32,226 nucleotides of DNA, from contig CABUUJ010000021.1 of NCBI GenBank assembly GCA_902494715.1, positions 1 to 32,226 on the forward strand, written 5' to 3'. A program made the position numbers and the translations under genes. Position 1 is the stretch's first letter. Each line of letters begins with the position of its first letter. The notes under the pieces were generated by a model. That model saw only the letters and a list, made by a program, of their open reading frames with translations. It did no database searches and was not told where the DNA came from. Shown here piece after piece: positions 1 through 7,599 of this stretch. This DNA is from an uncultured Collinsella sp. Its GTDB lineage: Bacteria; Actinomycetota; Coriobacteriia; Coriobacteriales; Coriobacteriaceae.

Positions 1-454
1 AATCGCCGAGCACGCCCAGACGACGGAAGCCGGCCTTCTGCAGCTCGATGTTCTCGACAGCGAACTCGTTGCAGAGCTCGCGGATCTTAGCCGTGGGGGT
101 CTGGTTGAACTTCTCGGTGCCGAGCTTCTCCTCGACCTTATGCTCAATCGGCTGACCGTGGCAGTCCCAACCGGGGACATAGGGAACCTCATAGCCCTGC
201 ATCATCCAGTAACGGTTAATCATGTCCTTGGAGATCTTGTTCATGGCATGGCCGATGTGGATCGGACCGTTGGCGTACGGAGGGCCGTCGTGCAGCACGA
301 ACTTCTTGTGACCCTCGTTCTTCTTCAGAACCTGCTCGTAGACCTTGTTGTCCTGCCAGTCCTTGAGTCGCTTGGGCTCGGACTTGGAAAGACCGGCACG
401 CATGGGAAAACCGGTCTTGGGCAGATTCATCGTCTGCTTGTACTCGTTTGCCAC
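1..454 (-). CDS. ileS: Isoleucyl-tRNA synthetase, N-terminal part (runs off the left edge)
   Basis: Charges tRNA-Ile with isoleucine in the cytoplasm. Only the first 151 residues are present; the gene continues beyond position 1. The class I signature HIGH is at residues 66-69 (GPIHIGHAMNK), after FVLHDGPPYANG. It is followed by YVPGWDCHGQPIEHKVE, the IleRS form of the block that often reads DTHGLP in related Val/Leu enzymes. The chosen start is GTG at 454-452, preceded by AAAGGGG at a good distance and giving ANEYKQTMNLPKT. The gene is the only one behind the T-box leader at 498-800, whose AUC specifier independently agrees with isoleucine. Whether the editing domain and the zinc-binding C-terminus are intact cannot be seen here. 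Confidence 0.96.
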   Translation of the reverse strand, partial: MANEYKQTMNLPKTGFPMRAGLSKSEPKRLKDWQDNKVYEQVLKKNEGHKKFVLHDGPPYANGPIHIGHAMNKISKDMINRYWMMQGYEVPYVPGWDCHGQPIEHKVEEKLGTEKFNQTPTAKIRELCNEFAVENIELQKAGFRRLGVLGD

Positions 455-497
455 GGTACCCCTTTCATGTCGTGGGCGCGCACGCCCGTTGGGCACC

Positions 498-534
498 AAA
501 AAAGCGCCCGTCCCTGCAAGCTGGGACGAAGCGC
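498..534 (-). terminator. Intrinsic terminator of the ileS T-box
   Basis: On the minus strand GCGCUUCGUCCC (534-523) pairs with GGGACGGGCGC (514-504) around an 8-nt loop, followed by six U (503-498). The CGUCCC/GGGACG arms are the classic T-box terminator pattern. The 5' arm and loop include CCCAGCUU, which can pair with the T-box core instead. Confidence 0.9.
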
Positions 535-800
535 CACAAAACGGGCTGTACGCCCACAAAAGCTCTTCGCTTAACCACCCAGCTTAGATGCCCTCGCCCG
601 CGTAATCGCGCGCTCGCATCCGTTACTCGGCTGGCCTGTATCGACGACCATCTCGGCGATATCTACTAAGACGTGCCTATGCGGCACGTCCGTTGGGACC
701 GCAGCTCCGGGGTGATTTTCATCGGTCGCATGCACGGGATCTCAGCGCTCCCCGCTCTCTGTAGCATGCGGACGGCCGACTACTCGTCCCCATCAACGCT
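498..800 (-). promoter_or_regulatory. T-box riboswitch (Ile, specifier AUC) in the ileS leader
   Basis: This leader senses uncharged tRNA-Ile and lets transcription continue into ileS. Read on the minus strand, a GGGG/CCCC helix (788-791 with 709-712) closes a specifier domain. The domain has GAGUAGU on its 5' side and GAAAAUCACC on its 3' side, and the specifier codon AUC is at 716-714. Above it are a perfect CGCAUGC/GCAUGCG helix (764-770 with 727-733) and the typical CAGAGAG bulge. A second hairpin (GACGUGCC/GGCACGUC, 670-690) follows stem I. The T-box core reads AAGCUGGGUGGU (about 585-574). Its UGGU suits an ACCA tRNA end. AAGCUGGG (585-578) is exactly complementary to CCCAGCUU (525-518) in the terminator, so antiterminator and terminator exclude each other. 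The 3' part of the core (UAAGCG) departs from the usual ACCRCG. The boundaries are approximate. Confidence 0.92.
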
Positions 801-810
801 TATGCGGAGT

Positions 811-839
811 ATGCTAGCACGTTCCGCGCCGGCGAAAAA
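811..839 (-). promoter_or_regulatory. Candidate promoter of the ileS T-box leader
   Basis: The minus strand reads TTTTTC (839-834), a 17-nt spacer, then TAGCAT (816-811) preceded by TGC, an extended -10. Transcription would start about 10 nt before the first stem of the T-box. The -35 is weak, so the extended -10 carries most of the support. Confidence 0.5.
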
Positions 840-892
840 CCCTCAACACTGGTTTTATACGTTCGAAATTTCTCGCGGCTGTGGACCTTCTC

Positions 893-922
893 TTGGAGCA
901 AAATACCTGAAAGCACTTTATC
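893..922 (+). promoter_or_regulatory. Weak candidate promoter of the GldA-like gene
   Basis: TTGGAG (893-898), an 18-nt spacer and TTTATC (917-922) would start transcription just ahead of the ribosome binding site at 928-935. Both boxes are imperfect and the leader would be very short, so this is tentative. Confidence 0.25.
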
Positions 923-940
923 GAACGAAAGAAGGTTGCT

Positions 941-2023
941 ATGCGCACGATTAGAATGAGCGACTACACCGTTGGCGAGGATTGCTTTGACGAGCTGTCC
1001 GGCGCGCTGGCCGAGTACGGCGCGAAGAAGGTCGCGATCATCGGTGGCAAGCGGGCACTGGCCGCAGCACTTCCCGGTATCGAAGCTGCGCTGGCAGGTA
1101 CCGACGTCGAGATTCTGGAGACGCGCGTCTACGGTACCAACAGTACGCGTGCCAATATCGCCAAGGTCGTGAACTCCCCCGCCTGCCAGGAAGCCGACGT
1201 GCTCATCGCCTGCGGCGGCGGCAAGGCACTCGACACCGTCAAGACGGCTGCTATCGAGCTCAAGAAAATCGTCTTTACGGTACCGACGATCTGCTCCAAC
1301 TGCTCGGCCGCGACCGCCATTGCCGTTGTCTACAACGACGACGGCTCGCTCGAGGGCTATTCATACCCCAACCGCCCTGCGCACATCTTCATCAACCCCA
1401 AGATAATCGCCGAGGCTCCGGCGGAATACTTCTGGGCCGGCGTGGGCGATGCCCTGTCCAAGCAGCCCGAGGTCGAGTACGCCACGAGCGCCGGCAACCT
1501 AGAGCACACGGCAGGCCTTGGCCTGGCACTCGCCCATACCTGCTCCGAGCCGCTGTTTACCTATGGCGTCCAGGGTCTTGAGGACGTGCGCCAGGACCTG
1601 TCGACCGAGGCCGTAAAGCAGATCGCACTCGACATCGTGGTCAACACGGGCTATGTCTCGAACCTGACCAACCAAAACGATTACTACTACAACTCGAGCG
1701 TGGCGCACGCGTTCTACAATGCGACGTGCAGCATTCCGCGCGAGGGAACCTATCTGCACGGCGAGGTCGTGAGCCTGGGCGTGCTCGTGCTGTTTGCCTA
1801 TACGGGCGATACCGAGAACCTTGAGCGCTACGCCGCCTTTAACAAGCAGATGGGCCTGCCCGTTACACTTGAGCAGGTCGGACTTTCCGAGGCCGACATC
1901 CCCGCCCTGTGCGAATATGCTCACGCCACCAATGAGTGGAAGCAGGGCAACCCTGAGCCCTTCACGGACGAAAAATTCGCCGCCGCCATCAAGGCCGCCA
2001 ACGCCTACGGCCACACGCTCTAG
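941..2023 (+). CDS. Iron-containing alcohol/glycerol dehydrogenase family protein (GldA-like)
   Basis: Family members oxidise polyols or alcohols with NAD(P)+ and a divalent metal in the cytoplasm. The 360-residue length is normal. The N-terminal nucleotide-binding part carries KKVAIIGGK (29-37) and the glycine motif ACGGGKALDTVK (90-101). The predicted metal ligands of GldA are all present: D170 (GVGDALSK), H256 (SVAHAFYN) and H273 (YLHGEVVS). The start is ATG 941 behind GAAGG (931-935); a second in-frame ATG at 956 has a poorer site. The gene stands alone between the ileS leader and a bidirectional terminator, so context gives no substrate. Glycerol, a hydroxy ketone or an aldehyde are all possible, and some relatives with this architecture are not true glycerol dehydrogenases. 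Confidence 0.85.
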   Translation: MRTIRMSDYTVGEDCFDELSGALAEYGAKKVAIIGGKRALAAALPGIEAALAGTDVEILETRVYGTNSTRANIAKVVNSPACQEADVLIACGGGKALDTVKTAAIELKKIVFTVPTICSNCSAATAIAVVYNDDGSLEGYSYPNRPAHIFINPKIIAEAPAEYFWAGVGDALSKQPEVEYATSAGNLEHTAGLGLALAHTCSEPLFTYGVQGLEDVRQDLSTEAVKQIALDIVVNTGYVSNLTNQNDYYYNSSVAHAFYNATCSIPREGTYLHGEVVSLGVLVLFAYTGDTENLERYAAFNKQMGLPVTLEQVGLSEADIPALCEYAHATNEWKQGNPEPFTDEKFAAAIKAANAYGHTL

Positions 2024-2032
2024 GCCTAGCCC

Positions 2033-2071
2033 AAAACCACCACAAGGGAGCAGTACCCTTGTGGTGGTTTT
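2033..2071. terminator. Bidirectional intrinsic terminator
   Basis: A perfect 16-bp stem (2033-2048 with 2056-2071) has a 7-nt loop. On the plus strand it ends in a U run (2068-2072) just after the dehydrogenase. On the minus strand the A-rich 5' arm gives the matching U run (2036-2033) for the convergent DUF523 gene, whose stop codon (2073-2071) touches the stem. Confidence 0.9.
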
Positions 2072-2526
2072 TATTGCTCCAGCATGCTGGGATCGAACTC
2101 GCTAGCCGGGGTCACGCGATAACCGTGGCGGAGCAGTAAATCAACGAAGACGCCGTTGCCCGCCGTGAGGGTGCCACTGAATGTTCCGTCGTAGATGAGG
2201 CCCACGCCGCACGAGGGACTACGGTCCTGCAGGATGCACGCAGCGATCTCTTCCGGCCCACCCGCCTGCTCGCACATGTCGAGCGCACGTTGGGCGCCTA
2301 GGCGAAATTCCAGGTCAACGGACACGCCCTCGCAGGTACGAACCTCGCCGTTCACAATCTCGGACGGCGTGCGCGGCGTGGGCAGGCCCCCAAAGACCTC
2401 AGGGCACACCAAGAGGACCTCGGTCCCTGTACGCTCGCAGGCCTCGACCAACTCGCGATGATAGTTGTCGAGCCCGTTATACTTGCAGCTCTCGCCCATC
2501 AAGCAGGCGCTCACCACGATCTTCAT
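2071..2526 (-). CDS. DUF523 family protein
   Basis: A 151-residue protein of the DUF523 family, whose biochemical role is not established. The family hallmarks are visible: the N-terminal VSACLMGESCKYNG (residues 4-17) with two cysteines, VCPEVFGGLPTPR in the first third, and RSPSCGVG with a further cysteine. Together these suggest a small cysteine-rich, possibly metal or sulfur handling protein; that is inference. The start chosen is the ATG at 2526 (MKIVVSA), with AGAGGG six nt upstream. The ATG two codons earlier would sit directly on that purine run. The gene follows ftsH on the same strand but a hairpin terminator separates them, leaving only about 20 nt for a leader, so it may depend on read-through. 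Confidence 0.85.
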   Translation of the reverse strand: MKIVVSACLMGESCKYNGLDNYHRELVEACERTGTEVLLVCPEVFGGLPTPRTPSEIVNGEVRTCEGVSVDLEFRLGAQRALDMCEQAGGPEEIAACILQDRSPSCGVGLIYDGTFSGTLTAGNGVFVDLLLRHGYRVTPASEFDPSMLEQ

Positions 2527-2546
2527 TTCCATCCCTCTCAAGCAAA

Positions 2547-2581
2547 ACGCCCCATTTGAGAAAGCTGCTCAAATGGGGCGT
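2547..2581 (-). terminator. Terminator behind ftsH
   Basis: The perfect 14-bp stem (2547-2560 with 2568-2581) has a 7-nt loop. On the minus strand it is followed by TTTTGC. It lies between the ftsH stop (2608) and the DUF523 start (2526). Confidence 0.82.
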
Positions 2582-2607
2582 CGGCGTTTACTGGCTCGGC
2601 CGCGGCT

Positions 2608-4515
2608 TTACTGCTGCTTGGGCATCAGCGGATTCTCACGCGTGAGGAGGTTCATGAACTCCTCACCCGTAATGGTCTCCTTCTTGTACAGATAACGAGC
2701 CAGCTCGTGGAGCTTAAACTTGTTCTCCTTGAGGATCTGCAGGGCGCGATCGTGCGCGTCCTCGATCAGCTTAGCGACAATCGCATCCACGCGCTCGGCC
2801 GTACCAGGGGCGCAGGTGAGCGACGTGTCCTGATTGAGATACGCATTCTGCACGGTACCGAGCGCCATCATGCCAAACTCGTCGGACATACCAAAGCGCG
2901 TCACCATGTTGCGGGCGAGCTTAGTGGCCTGCTCGATATCGTTGGCGGCACCGGTCGTCATCTCGCCAAAGATGAGCTCCTCGGCCGCACGGCCGCCGCA
3001 GTAGACGGCGAGCTTGTCCAAGACCTCCTGGCGCGTCGTCAGGAAGCGCTCGTCCTCCTCGACCTGCATGGTATAGCCAAGAGCACCGCTCGTGCGCGGC
3101 ACGATGGTGATCTTCGTGACCGGTGCAGAGCCCTTCTGGCGGGCGGCAACGATGGCATGGCCGATCTCGTGGTAAGAAACAACCTGCTTCTCGTGGTCGG
3201 ACAGCACCGTGGACTTACGCTGCTGACCGGCGATGACGACCTCAACCGACTCCTCAAAATCGTCCTGCGTGGCACGCTTGCGACCCTCACGGACGGCTCG
3301 CAGGGCGCCCTCGTTGATGATATTGGCCAGGTCGGCGCCGGAGGCACCGGGCGTGGCGCGGGCAATCGCGGTCAGATCGATCGACGGCTCGGTCTTCACA
3401 CTCTTGGCGTGGAGCTCGAGGATGTTCTTACGGCCGGTCAGATCGGGCAACTCGACGGGGATACGGCGGTCAAAACGACCGGGACGCAGCAAGGCCGGGT
3501 CAAGGCTGTCGGGGCGGTTGGTTGCAGCGAGAACGACAATGCCCTTGTGGTTATCGAAGCCGTCCATCTCGGTCAGCAGTTGGTTGAGGGTCTGCTCGCG
3601 CTCGTCGTTGCCACTAAAACCGCCGCCATCACGCTTCTTGCCGATGGTATCGATCTCATCGATAAAGACGATACACGGCGCCTTTTCCTTGGCCTGCTTA
3701 AACAGGTCACGAACCTTAGCAGCGCCGCGACCGACAAACATCTCAACGAACTCAGAGCCCGAAATGCTAAAGAACGGAACGCCCGCCTCGCCGGCAACAG
3801 CCTTGGCAAGCAGGGTCTTACCGGTACCCGGAGGGCCAACAAGGAGAGCACCGCGCGGCAACTTGGCGCCGATCTCCTCATAGCGCTGCGGCTTCTCCAG
3901 AAAGTCGACGACCTCCTTGAGAGACTCCTTGGCCTCTTCCTGGCCGGCGACGTCCTTAAAGGTCACGCCCACGTCCTTGGAGGCGATCACGCGCGCGCCG
4001 GACTTACCCAGTCCGCCGCCGCCAAAGCCACCGCCGCCAAAGTTCATCGAAGGACCGTCATCACCCATGGCCTTCTTCATGCGGCGGTTGAGCCACCAGC
4101 CGATCAGGAAGAAAATCGCCATGGGAAGGATGAGCGTAAGCAGGTAGTAGGTCATCAAACCCGAGTTTTTATCGGGAACGACCGACTCCAGCGAAGCGCC
4201 AGACTCAAGCACGCGATCGGTAAAGCCCGCATCGTTCGGCACACCGGTCGTCTTATAGGCGATGTTCTCGTCCTCGCCCTTCTTGGTGTAATAAATCGAG
4301 TAATCGTCCGTGTTGTACTCGACCTTGTCGACACTCTTCTTATCGAGCGCTTTGACAAACGTCGAGTAATCGGTCTTCGTAATCTGCTGCGTGTGACCGA
4401 TGTTGGGGAACAGAACGGTCGAGAGCACGAGGTAGACGACGAAGGCGATGAGCACGTAGAGGATCATATTCCGTCTACGTTTGTTGTCATCCATCTCCAT
4501 CTGCTTGAACTCCAT
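2608..4515 (-). CDS. ftsH: ATP-dependent zinc metalloprotease FtsH
   Basis: Membrane-anchored AAA+ protease that extracts and degrades misfolded membrane proteins and selected regulators. Its 635 residues show a first membrane segment at about 17-36, an extracytoplasmic domain, a second segment at about 121-141, and a glycine-rich linker (160-173). The AAA module has Walker A GPPGTGKT (227-234), Walker B VFIDEID (283-289) and the second region of homology with arginine fingers (331-350). The protease domain has the zinc site HEIGH (449-453, usually HEAGH) and the third ligand D526 in AANDIEQAT. The start is uncertain. ATG 4515 has no clear ribosome site, whereas ATG 4500 (MEMDDNK) has GGAG nine nt upstream. 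A hairpin terminator follows. Confidence 0.97.
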   Translation of the reverse strand: MEFKQMEMDDNKRRRNMILYVLIAFVVYLVLSTVLFPNIGHTQQITKTDYSTFVKALDKKSVDKVEYNTDDYSIYYTKKGEDENIAYKTTGVPNDAGFTDRVLESGASLESVVPDKNSGLMTYYLLTLILPMAIFFLIGWWLNRRMKKAMGDDGPSMNFGGGGFGGGGLGKSGARVIASKDVGVTFKDVAGQEEAKESLKEVVDFLEKPQRYEEIGAKLPRGALLVGPPGTGKTLLAKAVAGEAGVPFFSISGSEFVEMFVGRGAAKVRDLFKQAKEKAPCIVFIDEIDTIGKKRDGGGFSGNDEREQTLNQLLTEMDGFDNHKGIVVLAATNRPDSLDPALLRPGRFDRRIPVELPDLTGRKNILELHAKSVKTEPSIDLTAIARATPGASGADLANIINEGALRAVREGRKRATQDDFEESVEVVIAGQQRKSTVLSDHEKQVVSYHEIGHAIVAARQKGSAPVTKITIVPRTSGALGYTMQVEEDERFLTTRQEVLDKLAVYCGGRAAEELIFGEMTTGAANDIEQATKLARNMVTRFGMSDEFGMMALGTVQNAYLNQDTSLTCAPGTAERVDAIVAKLIEDAHDRALQILKENKFKLHELARYLYKKETITGEEFMNLLTRENPLMPKQQ

Positions 4516-4592
4516 CTACTGGGGTTGATAATGCTTTCTAGAATACCCAACCCGGACGGCGATAAACCGACGCCGGGCACGAAAGGACAGAG

Positions 4593-5078
4593 ATGGCATC
4601 ACTGGAAGTCGGCAAGGTTCAAATCTATACGGGCGACGGCAAGGGCAAGACGACGGCTGCGCTGGGGCTCGCGCTGCGCGCCACGGGCTATGGACTTAAC
4701 GTGCTCATGCTTCAGTTTGCCAAGAAGCTGCACTGCGCCGAACACGATGCAGCACCTCGATTGGGGCTACGCATCGTACAAGCCGACCGCGACACACCCG
4801 AAGCCTGTGCCGCACAGATCATGGAGCTGGCGCGCGAGCAGATTAGCCAGGTCGACGTGCTGATCTTGGATGAGCTGGGAGAAGCCATGCGACGGGGCTT
4901 TGTGACGCGCGAAGATGTCGAAGCGTTGATCGCGATGAAACCAACAACCACGGAGCTCGTGCTCACCGGCCGCGGTTTGCTGCCCCTCACCGACCTTGCC
5001 GACCTAGTAACCGAAATGCGCCCCGTCAAACACTACTTCGACGAAGGCCTCCTAGCCCGCCAAGGCATCGAATACTAG
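4593..5078 (+). CDS. Corrinoid adenosyltransferase, CobO/BtuR family
   Basis: The family transfers the adenosyl group of ATP to cob(I)alamin or cob(I)yrinic acid diamide, a step in making or salvaging coenzyme B12. The modified P-loop YTGDGKGKTTAALGLALR is at about residues 12-29. Further blocks are VLILDELGEAMRRG (about 89-102), TELVLTGRG, and the family ending DLVTEMRPVKHYFDEGLLARQGIEY. At 161 residues it is shorter than the usual 175-200, the loss being in the middle after LMLQFAKK, where KG.GE-type residues are normally found. AAAGGA precedes ATG 4593. It is divergent from ftsH and no other cobalamin gene is near, so a salvage role is likelier than de novo synthesis (inference). Confidence 0.85.
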   Translation: MASLEVGKVQIYTGDGKGKTTAALGLALRATGYGLNVLMLQFAKKLHCAEHDAAPRLGLRIVQADRDTPEACAAQIMELAREQISQVDVLILDELGEAMRRGFVTREDVEALIAMKPTTTELVLTGRGLLPLTDLADLVTEMRPVKHYFDEGLLARQGIEY

Positions 5079-5102
5079 CCATTGCGGACGTCCCCAATGA
5101 CT
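5077..5102. repeat. Inverted-repeat element, copy 1 (core CATTGSGGACGTCCSCAATG)
   Basis: The 20-bp sequence CATTGCGGACGTCCCCAATG (5080-5099) is a palindrome with a single mismatched pair, and AGT/GCT flanks extend the arms by three pairs (one a G-U). It fills the 22-nt gap between the convergent adenosyltransferase and MATE genes and reaches into the MATE stop codon. The minus-strand arm AGTCATTGGGGACGT is shared with the element at 25423-25476. It may also act as the bidirectional terminator here, although no U run follows. Confidence 0.7.
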
Positions 5103-6450
5103 AGGCGGTGGCGCGACCTAGCCAGTTGCCGCTGTGGTGGTAGATGGTGAACATTATGGCGGTGATGAGCCAGGTTACGGGGTAGACCAGCAGCAGGTGC
5201 TCAAGCGACGGATCGAACGGCATAATCGCAAACACCCAGATCACCCTGAGCACGACGGTGCCAAAAATCGTGAGCAGCATGGGCTGCAAGCTCACGCCGG
5301 CGCCGCGGATGGAACCCGACGCGTTCTCGATAATCGAAAAAATCGCATAGAACGGCGCAATGAAATGGAGGATGGTCGTGGTGTACGCCGAGATCGAAGC
5401 ATCGTCGACAAACAGACGAGACAGCGGACCCGAGAATACCAGCAGCACGGCAGACAGGCCACCAATGAGCATAAACGACAGCACGAGCGACGTATGGTAG
5501 CCCTTGCGCATGCGCTCGTAGTTGCGCGCGCCAAAGTTCTGTGCCGAGAACGTGGTGATCGACACGCCAAGCGCCTCGGTAACCATCCAGACAATGCCAT
5601 CCAGGCGGCCCGAAAGACCCCAAGCCGTGGTGACATCGGCACCAAACGAGTTGACCGACACCTGAATCAAAACGTTGGAAATCGAATACGCAGCAGACTG
5701 AAAGCCAAGCGGCAGACCACACGAGATCATGCTCTTACAAATGCCAGGATCAATGCCGAGTTTGGACAGTGAAAGCCGCCACGCACCCGGTGCGTGCATC
5801 ATACGAATCACGATCATCGTGGCGTTGGAGCAAATGGTCAGCGCCACCGCGATGCCACAGCCCAGAGCCTCCATATGAAGCACGGCAACGAAGATGATAT
5901 CCAAAACCGCATTAACAAGGCAGCCGGAAGCGATGATCACAGCAGGCCCGCGCGTGTCGCCCACGGCGCGCAGCAATGCCGTTCCCATATTGAGCAGCAG
6001 CGCCGCAACCATGGCGGCAAAATAGCAACGGGCATAGGCCACGCCCTCGGCCAATAGTTCATGCGGCGTGTTCATAAGCACCAGCATGGGCTCAACGAAC
6101 ACTATGCCAAGAATCGAGAAAACGATACCGCCCACCAGCGCAAGCGTCATGGCCGTATGGACCGAACGACTCAGTCGCTCATCATCGTGCTGGCCAAAAT
6201 ACTGACCGGTAATGACCGCGCAGCCGGCGCCGACGCCAACGCAAAAGCCAATGCAGAGCTCGGTGAGGACCATCGTGGCCTGAATGCCGCCCAGCGCGAG
6301 CTTGCCGCCAAACTGGCCAACGATATACGTACCGATAAGCGTGTAGGCCTGCTGAAAAAACGAACTAAAGAAGATGGGGACGCACAGCGACAGCAGCTGT
6401 TGCCAAATGACACCCTGCGTTACATCGATAGCCGTAGATTTCTTAGCCAC
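5101..6450 (-). CDS. MATE family efflux transporter
   Basis: A multidrug and toxin extrusion type antiporter of the cytoplasmic membrane, expected to export drugs or metabolites against a Na+ or H+ gradient. The protein has 449 residues from GTG 6450, with GGAGG four nt upstream, and about twelve hydrophobic segments. The first MatE repeat begins QLLSLCVPIFFSSFFQQAYTLI and contains VGQFGGKLALGGIQA. The second begins near GLPLGFQSAAYSISN. This two-fold pattern and the length fit the NorM/MepA branch. A TTG further upstream would add 11 residues but lacks a ribosome site. The gene is 125 nt downstream of the RNA methyltransferase and is probably transcribed alone. The substrate cannot be told from sequence. 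Confidence 0.92.
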   Translation of the reverse strand: MAKKSTAIDVTQGVIWQQLLSLCVPIFFSSFFQQAYTLIGTYIVGQFGGKLALGGIQATMVLTELCIGFCVGVGAGCAVITGQYFGQHDDERLSRSVHTAMTLALVGGIVFSILGIVFVEPMLVLMNTPHELLAEGVAYARCYFAAMVAALLLNMGTALLRAVGDTRGPAVIIASGCLVNAVLDIIFVAVLHMEALGCGIAVALTICSNATMIVIRMMHAPGAWRLSLSKLGIDPGICKSMISCGLPLGFQSAAYSISNVLIQVSVNSFGADVTTAWGLSGRLDGIVWMVTEALGVSITTFSAQNFGARNYERMRKGYHTSLVLSFMLIGGLSAVLLVFSGPLSRLFVDDASISAYTTTILHFIAPFYAIFSIIENASGSIRGAGVSLQPMLLTIFGTVVLRVIWVFAIMPFDPSLEHLLLVYPVTWLITAIMFTIYHHSGNWLGRATA

Positions 6451-6575
6451 ACGCCCTCCCCGCCAACGTATGTTAAACAACAAAACGGCAATTTAAGACC
6501 AAAGCCAATGTCAGCTTAGCACCGACTGGCGTCGACCGAAACACCCCGAATCAGAGCCAGGTGCGAAATATCTGC

Positions 6576-7490
6576 CTAGTGATACAAACCCGGCTGGTAG
6601 TGATACTCATTGCTCACATGCGGGCACAGCTGCCAAAAGGCGACGGCACTCGCCGCGGCCACGTTGAGCGAATCGACCCCGTGCGCCATCGGAATGCGCA
6701 CCGCGTGGTCACAGCCGGCAATGGTCTTGGCGAGCAAGCCGGCACCCTCGGTGCCCATAAAAATCGCCAAGCGATCAATCTTCTGCAGTACAGGATCATC
6801 AAGCGAAACAGAGTCGTCCGTCAACGCCATAGCGGCACACGAAAAACCGGCATCGTGCAACGCGCTCAGACCATCATGCGGCCACACACGAGCCTCGCTG
6901 CCAATGCGCGTCCACGGCACCTGAAACACGGTGCCCATGCTCACGCGGGCCGAGCGACGGTACAGCGGGTCGCAGCACGTCGGGCTGACCAAAATACCGT
7001 CAACGTTCAATGCGGCAGCCGAGCGGAAAATCGCGCCAACATTGGTGTGATCAACAATACCCTCAAGCACGCACACGCGCACCGGACGATCCCCCGCCGC
7101 CTCGACGACGCCGCCCAAGAACTCATCAACCGGAATCTGACGCGGGCGACGGAACGCCGCCAGCGCGCCGCGCGTCACGTTAAAGCCCGTCAACTGCTCC
7201 ATGAGCTCCATGGAGGCCACGAACACGGGAACCGGACCCGCTCCCTCGCGCACGACAAGCTGGTCAAACAGCGGCATCATCTGGTCGAGCCAGCGCTCGC
7301 CCAGAAGAAAGCTCACCGGCTCATATCCGGCGCGCACGGCACGCTCGATGACCTTGGCGCTCTCCGCAATAAAGATGCCCTTTTGCGGCTCCAGCACGCA
7401 GCGAAGCTCACGCTCGGTCAGTCGCACGTAGGCATCGAGCCGCTCGTCCTCGAGCGAATCAATTCGCAGAACCTCAACGGCATCAGTCAT
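6576..7490 (-). CDS. SpoU/TrmH family RNA 2'-O-methyltransferase
   Basis: Predicted S-adenosylmethionine-dependent methyltransferase acting on the 2'-O of a ribose in rRNA or tRNA. With the ATG at 7490 it has 304 residues. The C-terminal SPOUT knot is complete: motif 1 HTNVGAIFRSAAA (148-160) with the catalytic-type Arg156, motif 2 MGTEGAGLL (245-253), and motif 3 IPMAHGVDSLNVAAA (267-281). The N-terminal about 110 residues resemble the substrate-binding extension of RlmB/TsnR-like members (ERELRCVLEPQKGIFIAESAKVIERAV). An upstream ATG at 7523 would add 11 residues, and neither start has an ideal ribosome site. The gene follows folA on the same strand after a 109-nt gap that holds a short hairpin (7537-7555). 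The target nucleotide is unknown. Confidence 0.9.
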   Translation of the reverse strand: MTDAVEVLRIDSLEDERLDAYVRLTERELRCVLEPQKGIFIAESAKVIERAVRAGYEPVSFLLGERWLDQMMPLFDQLVVREGAGPVPVFVASMELMEQLTGFNVTRGALAAFRRPRQIPVDEFLGGVVEAAGDRPVRVCVLEGIVDHTNVGAIFRSAAALNVDGILVSPTCCDPLYRRSARVSMGTVFQVPWTRIGSEARVWPHDGLSALHDAGFSCAAMALTDDSVSLDDPVLQKIDRLAIFMGTEGAGLLAKTIAGCDHAVRIPMAHGVDSLNVAAASAVAFWQLCPHVSNEYHYQPGLYH

Positions 7491-7536
7491 AGCAGCCAGC
7501 CCGCACCCTTCTTTACAGCACATCTATACCAAACGA

Positions 7537-7555
7537 GGCGACGCTAAGCGCCGCC
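7537..7555 (-). terminator. Possible weak terminator behind folA
   Basis: GGCGGCGC pairs with GCGTCGCC (one G-U) around a 3-nt loop on the minus strand, followed only by TCGTTTGG. The U run is poor, so this may be a partial terminator or a simple hairpin between folA and the methyltransferase gene. Confidence 0.35.
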
Positions 7556-7599
7556 CCATGCATTCAATCAACCCGATGATACCGTTCACGCCAGACGAT

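Noticed and set aside
673..954. A 93-codon frame in the ileS leader region
   Set aside because: It runs antisense through the T-box structure, has no ribosome site and resembles no protein family.
2707..4863. A 718-codon open frame on the plus strand opposite ftsH
   Set aside because: It lies antisense to a complete FtsH, reads into the adenosyltransferase gene in the wrong frame, has no ribosome site and shows no family motif. Long antisense frames are expected at this GC content and codon bias.
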